Shown piece by piece: positions 28,326-36,423 of a stretch of 64,000 bases of DNA. Origin of the DNA: Methylovirgula sp963708155 (GTDB taxonomy: Bacteria > Pseudomonadota > Alphaproteobacteria > Rhizobiales > Beijerinckiaceae); NCBI GenBank assembly GCA_963708155.1, contig OY970183.1, positions 682,001 to 746,000 on the forward strand. The letters run 5' to 3'. Numbering within the stretch: position 1 is the first letter of the stretch; each line of letters starts with the position of its first letter. A model generated the notes under the pieces. The model worked only from the letters and a program-made list of their open reading frames with translations, had not been told where the DNA came from and ran no database searches. A program made the position numbers and the translations under genes.

Positions 28326-29842
28326 CAGCCGTTGCCGATATTGCTGATGACGGCGAGCGACGGCGGGAAATAGTGCTGCAGCACTTCGTCGGCATAGACG
28401 CCGTACTCGTATTTGCGCGAGCGCAGCGGCCATTCGATCTGGTAATAATCCTGCCGCGTGCGGATCTGCATGACATTGCCAACGCCGGAGAGCGGATAGG
28501 GCAGCGCCTGCGTTGTCAGCAGGACCGTGCCGGCCGGCAGATTGGGATGCAACTTGATGTCGAGACTGCTGCCGCCCTGCATCGAGAAGCGGTTGAGATA
28601 GGTGCGCACCATGATTCCGCCGCCGATCGCGTTCTGGCTCGCCTCGAAGACGAAGCGCTGCGCCGCGACCGCCGAGCCGGTGAGGATTTTCTTCGAGATG
28701 TTGAGCGCCTCCTGCGACGACACCCAGATCGTGTCGGGCGAGAGCCGATAATTGTCCCATAGGGACTTCAGCGCCGCGTCGATCTCGACAATGCCGCCGG
28801 CGCCATCCGCCGTCAGCGGCGTGCCGGCGCCGGCCGTGCCTGTGGGCTGGATCGCGATATAAGCGCCGGAACCGGTCTTGATGGCCTGCGAGATGAGGCC
28901 ATCGAAAGCCAGGGCATTGACCGAATTGTCGCTCGCGCCGAGCGAGGTTGCGGTCTGCGTGCCGGCCGCCGCTGCGGTGATGACGAGCGAATTGATCGAC
29001 GTGATCGCGCCGAGCACTTCCGAGCCCGCGGCGCCCCAGAACCAGGCATAGCCGAGCGCGCCCTTCACCGCCGTGACCGAGGCCGCGACGCTGCCATCCG
29101 GGCCGGTGACGGAGACGGTGGCATTGGACGATTGCTTCGCCGCACCGCCGCCGAACGTATCCGACGTGCCATCGGCGTTCGTCCGCGTAATCGAGGCCTG
29201 GATGCCGCCCGCGACCGAACCATTCATCACGCCGTCGAGTGTCAGCGCCACGGCGATGACGGAAAGCGTCTGGCTCGCAAGCGTGCCGCCCGTCGAGGAG
29301 GCAACGAGCGTCGGCGTCGGTGTGGTGCCGAGCAGCGTCGAACCATTGCCGCCGAGGATCATCGCCTCTTCGCCCAGCATCAGGGCTTCAAGTCCCGTCT
29401 TCGCGGCGATGGCGCGAATATCGTCGAAACCCTGGCCGGCATATTGCGCCTCGAAATCGACGCTGGTCTCGACGCCGATGCCTTTATAGGTCGCGGTGTA
29501 ATCCTGCGTTGCGACCGCAAGCGCGCCGCCGCGATTGGCCGCCGAGACACCGAAGCGCAGGCCGGAGGTGTTGATCGCGGTGATGGCGCGCCAGTTCGCC
29601 TGGATGCCGCCCTTTCCGGACACACGCGGGATCGCATTGCGCAGCGGCGTCAGCACCGGATAGAGCAGCTTGGCGCCGACTTCGAGATCGTAGAATGTCA
29701 GGCCTGAGGTGGCGCTCGCATTTTCGGTGAAGGTGCTCTTCTCGAGGCCGATCAGGCCTTCGAGCCGCGGATCGCCGAGCGGGCGCTGCTGCGCGGCTTT
29801 GATGTTGGCAAGCAAATCCTGAACCTTGGCTGCACTGGTCAT
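28325..29842 (-). CDS. Major capsid protein (HK97 fold family)
   Basis: The 505-residue intact protein starts MTSAAKVQDLLANIKAAQQR. Typical capsid parts are FYDLEVGAKLLYPVLTPLRN, GGIQANWRAITAI, FEAQYAGQGFDDIRAIAAKT and the C-terminal VRTYLNRFSMQGGSSLDIKL with EYGVYADEVLQHYFPP. A long Gly/Ala/Thr-rich insertion in the middle (residues about 180-320) makes it longer than usual and may be a surface-exposed domain. AGGAG lies upstream of the ATG. A hairpin terminator sits just before it. Confidence 0.82.
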   Translation of the reverse strand: MTSAAKVQDLLANIKAAQQRPLGDPRLEGLIGLEKSTFTENASATSGLTFYDLEVGAKLLYPVLTPLRNAIPRVSGKGGIQANWRAITAINTSGLRFGVSAANRGGALAVATQDYTATYKGIGVETSVDFEAQYAGQGFDDIRAIAAKTGLEALMLGEEAMILGGNGSTLLGTTPTPTLVASSTGGTLASQTLSVIAVALTLDGVMNGSVAGGIQASITRTNADGTSDTFGGGAAKQSSNATVSVTGPDGSVAASVTAVKGALGYAWFWGAAGSEVLGAITSINSLVITAAAAGTQTATSLGASDNSVNALAFDGLISQAIKTGSGAYIAIQPTGTAGAGTPLTADGAGGIVEIDAALKSLWDNYRLSPDTIWVSSQEALNISKKILTGSAVAAQRFVFEASQNAIGGGIMVRTYLNRFSMQGGSSLDIKLHPNLPAGTVLLTTQALPYPLSGVGNVMQIRTRQDYYQIEWPLRSRKYEYGVYADEVLQHYFPPSLAVISNIGNG

Positions 29843-29854
29843 TGATGGCTCCTG

Positions 29855-29882
29855 AAATAAAAATCGCGCCGGAAGCGGCGCG
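29855..29882 (-). terminator. Hairpin terminator between protease and capsid genes
   Basis: CGCGCC and GGCGCG arms (29865-29882) enclose GGAAGC. On the minus strand ATTTTTATTT follows. It lies in the 80-base gap between the protease stop and the capsid start. It may set the protease:capsid expression ratio by partial read-through, or imply a capsid promoter downstream of it. Confidence 0.65.
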
Positions 29883-29921
29883 TTGGGCGGCGGATTGACT
29901 GATGGATGCGAACGAGGCGGC

Positions 29922-30904
29922 TCAGCGCGTCAGAAAGCTGCGGCCGTTGCGCTGCGCGAGCTTGATGGCGATAAGCGACAAAGCGTCGGGATCGGCGAGC
30001 AGCTTCTCCAGCCCCGCATCGCGCTCCTCGCCCTTCGAGACGGTTCGCGTCGCGCTGGAAAGCGGCAGAGGCAGAGGCTGCGCCTCGATATTCTTCACGC
30101 GCTTGAGCAGATCAGCGAGCATGGCATCGAGACGATCGAAGCCTTTTGCCGAGCACGGCGCCGGCATCCTTGTCGAACTCCGCGACCGCACGCTTGGCCG
30201 GCGTCACGGGTGGCGCCTCGCTCGTTGGGGCATCCTCGCCCACGACCAACGTCTGCAGAATGCCCTGCGCCTGCTCGACGAGCGCATGAAGCTGGGCGAT
30301 GGCTTCCGCCGGTGCGCCGTCCTCATTCGCGTGCAGGATCAGCGTCCCCTTCAACTCTTCGAGCTGGCCGAGGATTTGCGCGAGCTGCGCGATCTCTCCG
30401 GCATCCTTGGCGAAACGCCGCCACTCGCGCGAGCCGTCGGCCTTCACCATTTCGAAGCGCGCCTGCGGCAGGCAGGGCAGATCGACGAGCGAGATTTCGC
30501 TCGGCGCGGCGGTGTAGCGTGTCAGGCCGTCATCGTCGGTCCAGCGCCGCGCATAAGTGCCGCCCTGCGAGAAGCCGGTGTAGACGCCTTCTTTCACCTT
30601 GTTCCATTCGGCATCGTCAACGACCTTGGCGCAGATCTCGATCTGCTTCTTCTTGTCGTTGAAGTTCAGCGCCGTGACCTTGCCTGCGGCAATCGCGCCA
30701 TGCATGGCGCGCAGATTGCCGCGCGATTTGCCGCCGGTCGAGTTGCGCGATCTCCTGCGACCATTTCTCATAGAGCGGCTTGGTCGAATCATAATCGCAA
30801 ATCTCGCCGGCGCGGTCCTCGGCCTCCGCCGTCGCAACGCCATAGACGAGGCGCTGCTGCGCATCGACCTTGGTGATCGGAATGAACAGGTTCAGGTCTG
30901 ACAT
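29922..30904 (-). CDS. HK97-type prohead protease with scaffold-like C-terminus, frameshifted
   Basis: It cleaves scaffold and capsid during head maturation. From ATG 30904 it begins MSDLNLFIPITKVDAQQRLV. After removing one base near 30745 it continues with RGNLRAMHGAIAAGKV, which carries the catalytic His, and YTAAPSEISLVDLPCLP, with the catalytic Ser. The C-terminal part is helical and acidic (EIAQLAQILGQLEELKGTLI). A second extra A near 30146 separates the last 75 residues (GFDRLDAMLADLLKRVKNIE). Restored length is about 326 residues. Confidence 0.8.
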
Positions 30905-31006
30905 GAAGGCTCCTTTGAAGGTGTTTTCGCAAAGCGTCTTCGAGCGAAGTAAAAACCGGCTCGCGTTGAGAAAACGCGTTAAAAAACCGAAAAGCGCGGC
31001 GCGCAA

Positions 31007-31037
31007 ACAAAAACCGCCGATGCGAGGCGTGGCGGTT
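31007..31037 (-). terminator. Terminator after the lipase gene
   Basis: On the minus strand AACCGCC and GGCGGTT arms (31012-31018 with 31031-31037) are followed by TTTGTTTG. It lies between the lipase stop and the protease start and would insulate the lipase/DUF4403 pair from the late phage operon. Confidence 0.6.
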
Positions 31038-31070
31038 CTACGGCCGACGATCTAAGCTATTTTGGTCCGC

Positions 31071-31100
31071 GTCATGGCCGGGCTTGACCCGGCCATCCAA
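31071..31100. repeat. Dispersed palindromic repeat, copy 2
   Basis: GTCATGGCCGGGCTTGACCC and its continuation GGCCATCCA match the copy at 25350. It borders the lipase/DUF4403 pair on its downstream side. Confidence 0.7.
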
Positions 31101-31102
31101 GC

Positions 31103-32257
31103 TCACTTCCCGCAATCGCTCGGCGGTGCGTCCCCGGCAAACCTCGCCGTCATCCAATCAATGGCTTCGAGCGCGCTTTTCATCGCCGCGCCGCCGTGGC
31201 CGACACCCGGCATCAGATAGAGCCGCGCCTTACTGCCGCCCTTGCAGAGCCTGTCGAAATAATCCCGCGTCACCGCGGGCCGGATGACCTGATCGTCGAG
31301 GCCTTGCGCGAGAAAAACCGGAATGTCTGGGGGCACCGGCCCGGGCGTATTCTTCGCGAGCAGACCGCGCCACGGCTCGATATCGGCCGGATGCGCGACG
31401 GTGAGGAAATGTTGCGCCAGCGGCCGCGTCGCCCGGTTGCGGGCCGAAATATCCCACGGGCCTTCGATACATTCCTTCGCAAGCTTGTCGATCGCCGGCA
31501 TGGCGCGCGGATCGACCACGCGATCCATCGGCGCACCATAGACCCGCTGCCATGACCATAGCGTCATCGCCGTGATGTTCTTGCCGGCGGGCGTCGAAAG
31601 ATCGTCGTCCATCAGCGCGCCGAGCTCGCTCGCCGGCGCGGCCGCGGCGACGCCGAACAGCGTCAGCTCCGGCGCATAGGTCTTGGCGATGAGCCCGGTG
31701 AAGAGCGCCGCATGGCCGCCCTGCGAATGGCCCCAGACGATGAAGCGATTGCCGCCGCCCGCGCCGGGCAGGCTGCGTGCGACGCGCACACTGTCGATGA
31801 CGGCGCGCGCCTCGCTGAGGCCGACGAGATAGGGATGCGGCCTCGGCGTGCCGAGGCCGGGATAATCCGTCGCCGCGACGACATAGCCGTCACGCACCAT
31901 CGTGCGCAGCCCCTGCACCTGCTGGAAGAAGAACAGCGCGAGCGAGGGCGCGCAACGCGGCACAATTCCCGAGGTCGGATGCGCCCAGGCGACGATGGGC
32001 CGGCCGCCCGGCGGCGGCGCGCCTTGCGGCACGATGACGACGCCGGAGACGAGGATGGGCTTGCCGTCGAAGCTCGTCGAGCGATAGAGCACGCGATAGG
32101 CCGCAGCGTTCAGCGGCGCGCCTTCCATCGCCTGCGCGCGCACCAGCGTGCCGGGCTTGCCGCGCGCGTCGATGCGCGGCGCATCATAGAAAGCTGACTG
32201 CGCGGTGGCGCCTGCCGCCAGAAGAAGAAACGCCAGCAACCAGGCGAAGCGCATCAT
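31103..32257 (-). CDS. Secreted lipase/esterase of the alpha/beta-hydrolase fold
   Basis: The real start is ATG 32257, whose bases overlap the DUF4403 stop (TGATG). A signal peptide (MMRFAWLLAFLLLAAGATAQ) is followed by a LIP-type secretory lipase: IVAWAHPTSGIVPRCAP, nucleophile elbow VWGHSQGGHAALF, IPVFLAQGLDDQVIRP with the acid, and PGVGHGGAA with the His. The triad Ser-Asp-His is complete in 384 residues. It is coupled to DUF4403, a lipid-binding-type protein, and both are unusual inside a phage head operon. Confidence 0.85.
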   Translation of the reverse strand: MMRFAWLLAFLLLAAGATAQSAFYDAPRIDARGKPGTLVRAQAMEGAPLNAAAYRVLYRSTSFDGKPILVSGVVIVPQGAPPPGGRPIVAWAHPTSGIVPRCAPSLALFFFQQVQGLRTMVRDGYVVAATDYPGLGTPRPHPYLVGLSEARAVIDSVRVARSLPGAGGGNRFIVWGHSQGGHAALFTGLIAKTYAPELTLFGVAAAAPASELGALMDDDLSTPAGKNITAMTLWSWQRVYGAPMDRVVDPRAMPAIDKLAKECIEGPWDISARNRATRPLAQHFLTVAHPADIEPWRGLLAKNTPGPVPPDIPVFLAQGLDDQVIRPAVTRDYFDRLCKGGSKARLYLMPGVGHGGAAMKSALEAIDWMTARFAGDAPPSDCGK

Positions 32258-33669
32258 CACAGGCCGTAGAGAATCTTGAGATCGCCGCTCGCGCGCAACG
32301 CGATGCTGAGTCCATCCTGCAACAATGCGATGTGATCGAGCTTGGCCGAGTCGAGATGGCCTTCCATGCGGAAGCCGTCCTTCAAGGGCCGCGTCAGGTT
32401 CTTGTTCGCAGCCGCAAGCAGTCGTTGATAGGCCTCCTGATAGAGGATTTTCGCCTGCCGCAGCCGATCGACAAGATCGGCATTGCCGCTCTCTTGCGCA
32501 AGCGCCTCGGCTTTGGCCGCGAGAGCCGTGAGATCGGGAAGCTGCAAGGTCTGCGTGTCGGGATCGATCTTCGGCGTCGCGGAGAGATAATACCACGTGC
32601 CGGCGTCGGGCGCCGTCTCGGTATTCCTCGCGATCTTCAGGCCGACGATGATCTTGCCGTTCGAGGGATAGATCTTGACATCCTGCAGCGTCAGCTTGCC
32701 CTTCAATTCGGCCGCGGCGATCTCCTTGATCTTCTGACTGAGGAAATCATAGCCAATGATCACCGGCAATATGACTTCGAACGTGCCGGGCGCCTCGATA
32801 TCGTGGCCGAGCGCCGGCAAAGGCGTGGGCGCAACCGGCGCCGGCGCGGCGCCCACACTCGTTGCGGCAGCACCGTCAATTTGCATGACGCCCCACAGCA
32901 CACGGCGATCGGCGCGCACGCCGGCAAAGGCGGCGCTTTGCGGCGTGAGCTGCAGCCAGACCGGCGGATTGTCCGCAAGCTCGATCGGGGTGAAGGCATG
33001 TCGCCAGACGGTCGCGGCCTTGCCATGCAGATCGAGCCGGCGCACGGCCTCGGCCGCGCGCACACGCACACGCGCAAGCTGTTCGCGAATGCGCGGCTCC
33101 ACATAGCGCGCGAGCTGGATATCGCGGCCGAGCACATGAAGCACCGGCGGCTCGGTCCAGTGGTAGCTGTCGCCCAAACGCAGATCGACCGACCAGTCGT
33201 GCCGCAGGATCGGCCGCGCCTCCGCCTCAACCGTGACGCCGGCTTCACCCTCGCCGTGGATGCGGCGCGTAAACCTGTTCGCGCCCTGCCCGCTCACCGC
33301 TCCGAAAATCGGCGTCGAACCGATGATGGCGTCACCGCGGCCATAAAGCGAGATCGGGCCGGTGCGCTCGACATAACCCTCTATGTCGCAATTGGCCCGC
33401 ACGCGGAAGAAAAGAACGCGCCGATGAACGCATTGAACGCGCTCATCAAACGTCGCAAGCCGGCGTGGCACATCGCGCTCTATGTCGCCGGCAAGCGTTG
33501 GAATACTGAACTCGACCGTCGCCGAGACACGCGACGGCGTGACGTAAGCGGCCGTGGGCTTGTCGGGACTGACGGGCGGCGCCTCGTCGGCACGGACGCA
33601 AGGACATAAAAGTGTTGCAAAGAGAAGCGCAGTCAGCCCGAGACGACACGCCGCCGCTTTACCCATCAC
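32257..33669 (-). CDS. DUF4403 family exported protein
   Basis: The 470-residue protein has a signal peptide (CRLGLTALLFATLLCPCVRA) and the DUF4403 pattern: SRVSATVEFSIPTLAGDIER, a Cys pair around CVHRRVLFFRVRANCDIEGY, WTEPPVLHVLGRDIQLARYV, IRAELEP-like ILPVIIGYDFLSQKIKEIAA and a C-terminus with MEGHLDSAKLDHIAL. DUF4403 proteins are thought to have a tubular lipid-binding fold; I do not know a tested function. It is translationally coupled to the lipase, suggesting a lipid-handling pair in the periplasm or outer membrane. Confidence 0.82.
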   Translation of the reverse strand: MMGKAAACRLGLTALLFATLLCPCVRADEAPPVSPDKPTAAYVTPSRVSATVEFSIPTLAGDIERDVPRRLATFDERVQCVHRRVLFFRVRANCDIEGYVERTGPISLYGRGDAIIGSTPIFGAVSGQGANRFTRRIHGEGEAGVTVEAEARPILRHDWSVDLRLGDSYHWTEPPVLHVLGRDIQLARYVEPRIREQLARVRVRAAEAVRRLDLHGKAATVWRHAFTPIELADNPPVWLQLTPQSAAFAGVRADRRVLWGVMQIDGAAATSVGAAPAPVAPTPLPALGHDIEAPGTFEVILPVIIGYDFLSQKIKEIAAAELKGKLTLQDVKIYPSNGKIIVGLKIARNTETAPDAGTWYYLSATPKIDPDTQTLQLPDLTALAAKAEALAQESGNADLVDRLRQAKILYQEAYQRLLAAANKNLTRPLKDGFRMEGHLDSAKLDHIALLQDGLSIALRASGDLKILYGL

Positions 33670-33698
33670 CGATCTCCGCCGCTTGGCTGCTCGGCAGA

Positions 33699-34202
33699 TT
33701 AATCCGGTTTGATGACCCGTCCGTCAAGATTGACCGACGCCGCGCGGGCATTGCGCCATATGCTCCCGCCATTCTCCAGCTTCCTTTTCCGAGATCCTTG
33801 CGGCTCGCAAAAGACGGCGCTCACATCTGCATCCGGTAAATCCACCGTGAAACCGCATGTCCAGCCGCCGATCTCGAACAGCACGGCGAAACCGGGGCTG
33901 AGCGTGGAGGGCTGGGTGCGTTGATCGACGCCGAACACCTCATCTCTGACATCGCGATAGGGAAGCGACGAATTCGCGATCAGCAACCAGATCTCACGGT
34001 ATGGCGTCTCCCCCCAAACGATGTCCGCGAGAATATTATTAGGCATCAGGCGTGCGTCATGAACGGCGAGTGTGGATTTGGTCTTCGTTATCCTTGCCTG
34101 CGAAACATCGAGGCCAAGAGCCGAAGCGAGAATCGCCGCATCAGGCGCTTCGGTTTCGATCGCCTGCGTAAGTCCCCCAAGAATGCGACGAATATCGATC
34201 AT
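33699..34202 (-). CDS. Unknown protein at the end of the toxin-immunity array, possible immunity protein
   Basis: From ATG 34202 the product is 167 residues: MIDIRRILGGLTQAIETEAP, LMPNNILADIVWGETPYREI, LSPGFAVLFEIGGWTCGFTV, ending NLDGRVIKPD. I do not recognise a family. It starts just after the shuffled portal/toxin remnant and overlaps that remnant's open frame, the same arrangement as toxin end followed by immunity start seen at 36420. It is more AT-rich than the head genes. An immunity role is inferred from position only. Confidence 0.5.
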   Translation of the reverse strand: MIDIRRILGGLTQAIETEAPDAAILASALGLDVSQARITKTKSTLAVHDARLMPNNILADIVWGETPYREIWLLIANSSLPYRDVRDEVFGVDQRTQPSTLSPGFAVLFEIGGWTCGFTVDLPDADVSAVFCEPQGSRKRKLENGGSIWRNARAASVNLDGRVIKPD

Positions 34203-34814
34203 ATACCCACGATAACTCTTTACCGCGCAATTGGCGACCATCCGGATATGGGTCGCGGCCGAGCACGACGCGCGCCTCGTTGATCGTGATGATGCCTTTC
34301 GACGTACAGCTTGAGACGATCGCCTCCTGCGCCTGCGCCTGCGGATCGATCGACGGCAATGTTGAGACGATCTCGAACAGCTCTGACGATAGCCAAAAGG
34401 CCGAGGAAATCCTCCTGAGCTTTCTTGACGAAATCCTCAATGATCGTTTCGACGGTCCATATGCCGACCTCGTCATTGATAGCAAAAGCGTATCTTGATG
34501 CCTGCCGCTCTTGATCGCGTCTTCAATTAATTCTGACGTCCAACCCCTCGAGAAGGCGAAGCAGACGATGCGCGCCAGCCATTCATCGAATGGGCCCTTG
34601 AGGTCTGGCTCCTTTGTCTGGATGAATGTCTTGGCGACGCCGCCGGGGACGAATTTGGCGCGGCGCCGGCGGCCCAGATCGCCATCGAAATAGGCGTCCC
34701 AATATTTCTGATAGGAAGCGATCTGGTCCGGCGTCCAGTTCTCCGGCACTCCAATGAGAGAGTCGGGGATGTTCCCTTGGGTGAAATAGTCGAGCAGATA
34801 CATCTGCCGGCGAG
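34141..34814 (-). pseudogene. Shuffled portal remnant carrying a toxin stub and an immunity fragment
   Basis: The segment 34553-34814 repeats portal positions 37555-37816 (MYLLDYFTQGNIPDSLIGVP to LARIVCFAF). The segment 34240-34362 repeats portal 37268-37377 (TSKGIITINEARVVLGRDPYP). Between them about 190 bases are replaced by a stub RGWTSELIEDAIKSGR, which resembles the start of colicin-E5-like RNase domains, and by a fragment whose other frame reads EVGIWTVETIIEDFVKKAQED, nearly the N-terminus of the immunity gene at 34838. A one-base loss after its ATG prevents that fragment being read from its own start. It cannot make a working portal. Confidence 0.75.
34553..34814 (-). repeat. Portal-gene repeat, upstream block
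   Basis: It is a close copy of 37555-37816 at a constant offset of 3002 bases, with a few substitutions and no frame break. Homology stops abruptly at CTGCCGGCG on one side and at AAGGCGAAG on the other, marking recombination joints. Confidence 0.85.
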
Positions 34815-34837
34815 AGCCGCTTGTCAGAAGCGGATAA

Positions 34838-35182
34838 TTATTTGTCCTTCCAGTAGAACCAGCAGATGGATTCAGCTAAATTCGGGTCGCCCTTAGCAAC
34901 ATCCCACTCCCTGTCGATCCGTGCGAGGCACGCGGTGGCATCGGGTTCATTCCAGAAATAAATCTTCGACTTTCCATAATCGAAATCACCAGGCCAAAGC
35001 CCGTGATCGATTAGCCCGCGCACCACATCAAGCGTGCGAGCCTTGACTTCTTCGTTGCTCGACAGGTGAAGGTCTCGCCGCACGGCCGGCGCTATCGCCC
35101 ATAGGCCAACAAAATCTTCCTGAGCTTCCTTGACGAAATCCTCAATGATCGTTTCGACGGTCCGCATGCCGACCTCGTTCAT
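34838..35182 (-). CDS. Orphan immunity-like protein
   Basis: The 114-residue protein (MNEVGMRTVETIIEDFVKEA, GLIDHGLWPGDFDYGKSKIY, ending ESICWFYWKDK) resembles small immunity or SMI1-independent accessory proteins found next to polymorphic toxins; this is memory of a type, not a firm family. The bases before its ATG (ATACGCTTTTGCTATCA) are the same as those before the truncated copy at 34490-34500, where a toxin stub precedes them. So it probably once followed a matching toxin gene. Confidence 0.55.
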   Translation of the reverse strand: MNEVGMRTVETIIEDFVKEAQEDFVGLWAIAPAVRRDLHLSSNEEVKARTLDVVRGLIDHGLWPGDFDYGKSKIYFWNEPDATACLARIDREWDVAKGDPNLAESICWFYWKDK

Positions 35183-35219
35183 TGATAGCAAAAGCGTATC
35201 TTGGCCTGCCGCTGGAAGA

Positions 35220-35459
35220 TCAACGCACTCGCTCTTGCGCCACCAGAATGTCGCCTCCGCTCCGGCGCTTTAGCGCGCAACGAACGATGCTTCCTGGCGG
35301 AAACTCCCAGTGCTCAAGCTCAGGATCATAGTCTGGCGTCGGCAGGACGAGATATTCTTCGGAACCCACCAACTTCGCCTCGGTGGGCCGTGCGACGTCC
35401 GTGCCTTCATCAAGAAGCGGGACGAAAATTTTAATAATCGAAGCCGGGACCTCCGACAT
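35220..35459 (-). CDS. Small immunity-like protein joined to a portal scrap
   Basis: From ATG 35459 the product has 79 residues: MSEVPASIIKIFVPLLDEGT, YDPELEHWEFPPGSIVRCAL, ending ILVAQERVR. I recall similar 70-80 residue proteins (VPLLDEGTxVxRP, WEFPPGSxVRC) near polymorphic toxins in proteobacteria. Immediately upstream, in the same frame, about 45 bases copy the portal (SLIGVPEIWTPDQ), showing another recombination joint inside the array. Confidence 0.55.
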   Translation of the reverse strand: MSEVPASIIKIFVPLLDEGTDVARPTEAKLVGSEEYLVLPTPDYDPELEHWEFPPGSIVRCALKRRSGGDILVAQERVR

Positions 35460-35517
35460 GAATGACGCCTCCTGGTCCGGCGTCCAAATCTCCGGCACGC
35501 CGATCAGACTATCGGTT
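35460..35517 (-). repeat. Short portal-gene scrap
   Basis: This encodes SLIGVPEIWTPDQEAS and matches portal 37722-37765 (SLIGVPENWTPDQIAS). It is a third partial copy of the same portal region, now fused in frame upstream of a small immunity-like gene. Confidence 0.7.
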
Positions 35518-35552
35518 CGCAGTGTACGCGCTTATTCAGGCGTTTTTGCAAA

Positions 35553-35924
35553 TCACTTTAATTCTCGCCAATTTATTCCGAGACTGCGTAGTTTTGCCCG
35601 TGCATTGGCTGATTGAGGCACGTGGCCAAAGCGCGCTATGTTCTCGAGGACGCCTTGCGCTTCCGCGGGAGCCACCGCAAAAGTTAAACGGGCGGCTTGT
35701 AATCTGACTTGCCTATTAGGGTTCTTGTAGAGCCGCATCAAAGCGCGGAGCGCATCATGACCGCGCTTTTGAAATTCAGCATAGATCGCATCGCTCTCGC
35801 CGAAAACTTCTTTGTACTTAGAAATTTGCTCCTTAAAAATAACGCGATCCTGCTCGATTGCATTTTGCTCGAAAAGATCAGCGAGTTCATCGGTCGACAA
35901 ATGCGCAAGCGACGGCTGCTTCAT
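35553..35924 (-). CDS. DUF2019-family protein, second copy (probable immunity)
   Basis: At 123 residues (MKQPSLAHLSTDELADLFEQ, ALRALMRLYKNPNRQVRLQA, ending KLRSLGINWRELK) it is about 90% identical by eye to the copy at 36052-36423, with changes concentrated at the two ends. DUF2019 proteins are small HEAT-like helical proteins. The ATG overlaps the stop of a toxin 3' remnant exactly as in the first copy. It may protect against a related but different toxin. Confidence 0.75.
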   Translation of the reverse strand: MKQPSLAHLSTDELADLFEQNAIEQDRVIFKEQISKYKEVFGESDAIYAEFQKRGHDALRALMRLYKNPNRQVRLQAARLTFAVAPAEAQGVLENIARFGHVPQSANARAKLRSLGINWRELK

Positions 35925-36023
35925 GGCGCGAGAACCCCAAATTTCTTCAGCGCTTGAATTCCGAATTCGTAGCGTTTTTGCCAGATTTTGTCGCTTAAAT
36001 CTTCACCTGGGAGACCAATCTGC
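35921..36023 (-). pseudogene. Orphan 3' end of the portal-linked toxin
   Basis: The last 30 or so codons repeat the toxin end (KRYEFGIQALKKFGVLAP, then TGA overlapping the DUF2019 ATG). Just upstream the sequence diverges (IGLPGEDLSDKIWQ in place of ISPREYLRDKSWQ), so this is the end of a different allele rather than a fresh copy. There is no start or promoter; it is a displaced toxin tip. Confidence 0.75.
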
Positions 36024-36051
36024 CGTCCCGCGCAAAGCGACGCTTCTTAAA

Positions 36052-36423
36052 TCACTTTAATTCCCACCACTTCACCCCGAGAGCCTCAAGTTTCCCGCGC
36101 GCATTGGCTGATTGAGGCACGTGGCCAAAGCGCGCGATGTTTTCGAGGACGCTTTGCGCTTCCGCTGGAGCCACCGCAATAGTTAAACGAGCCGCTTGTA
36201 ATCTGACTTGCCTATTAGGGTTCTTGTAGAGCCGCATCAAAGCGCGGAGCGCATCATGACCCCGCTTTTGAAATTCAGCATAGATTGCATCGCTCTCACC
36301 GAAAACCTCTTCGTACTTAGAAACTTGCTCCTTGAAAATAACGCGATCCTGTTCGATTGCATTTTGCTCGAAAAGATCGACGAGTTCATCAGTCGACAAA
36401 TGTGCAAGCAACGGCTTTTTCAT
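36052..36423 (-). CDS. DUF2019-family protein, cognate immunity candidate of the portal toxin
   Basis: The 123-residue protein starts MKKPLLAHLSTDELVDLFEQ, with a HEAT-like helical middle (RGHDALRALMRLYKNPNRQV) and an end in WWELK. Its ATG overlaps the TGA of the portal-toxin gene (ATGA at 36420-36423), the coupling expected of toxin and antidote. DUF2019 is known to me as a conserved domain often found beside polymorphic-toxin genes; a tested binding partner is not known to me. A near-identical paralogue lies 499 bases downstream. Confidence 0.75.
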   Translation of the reverse strand: MKKPLLAHLSTDELVDLFEQNAIEQDRVIFKEQVSKYEEVFGESDAIYAEFQKRGHDALRALMRLYKNPNRQVRLQAARLTIAVAPAEAQSVLENIARFGHVPQSANARGKLEALGVKWWELK

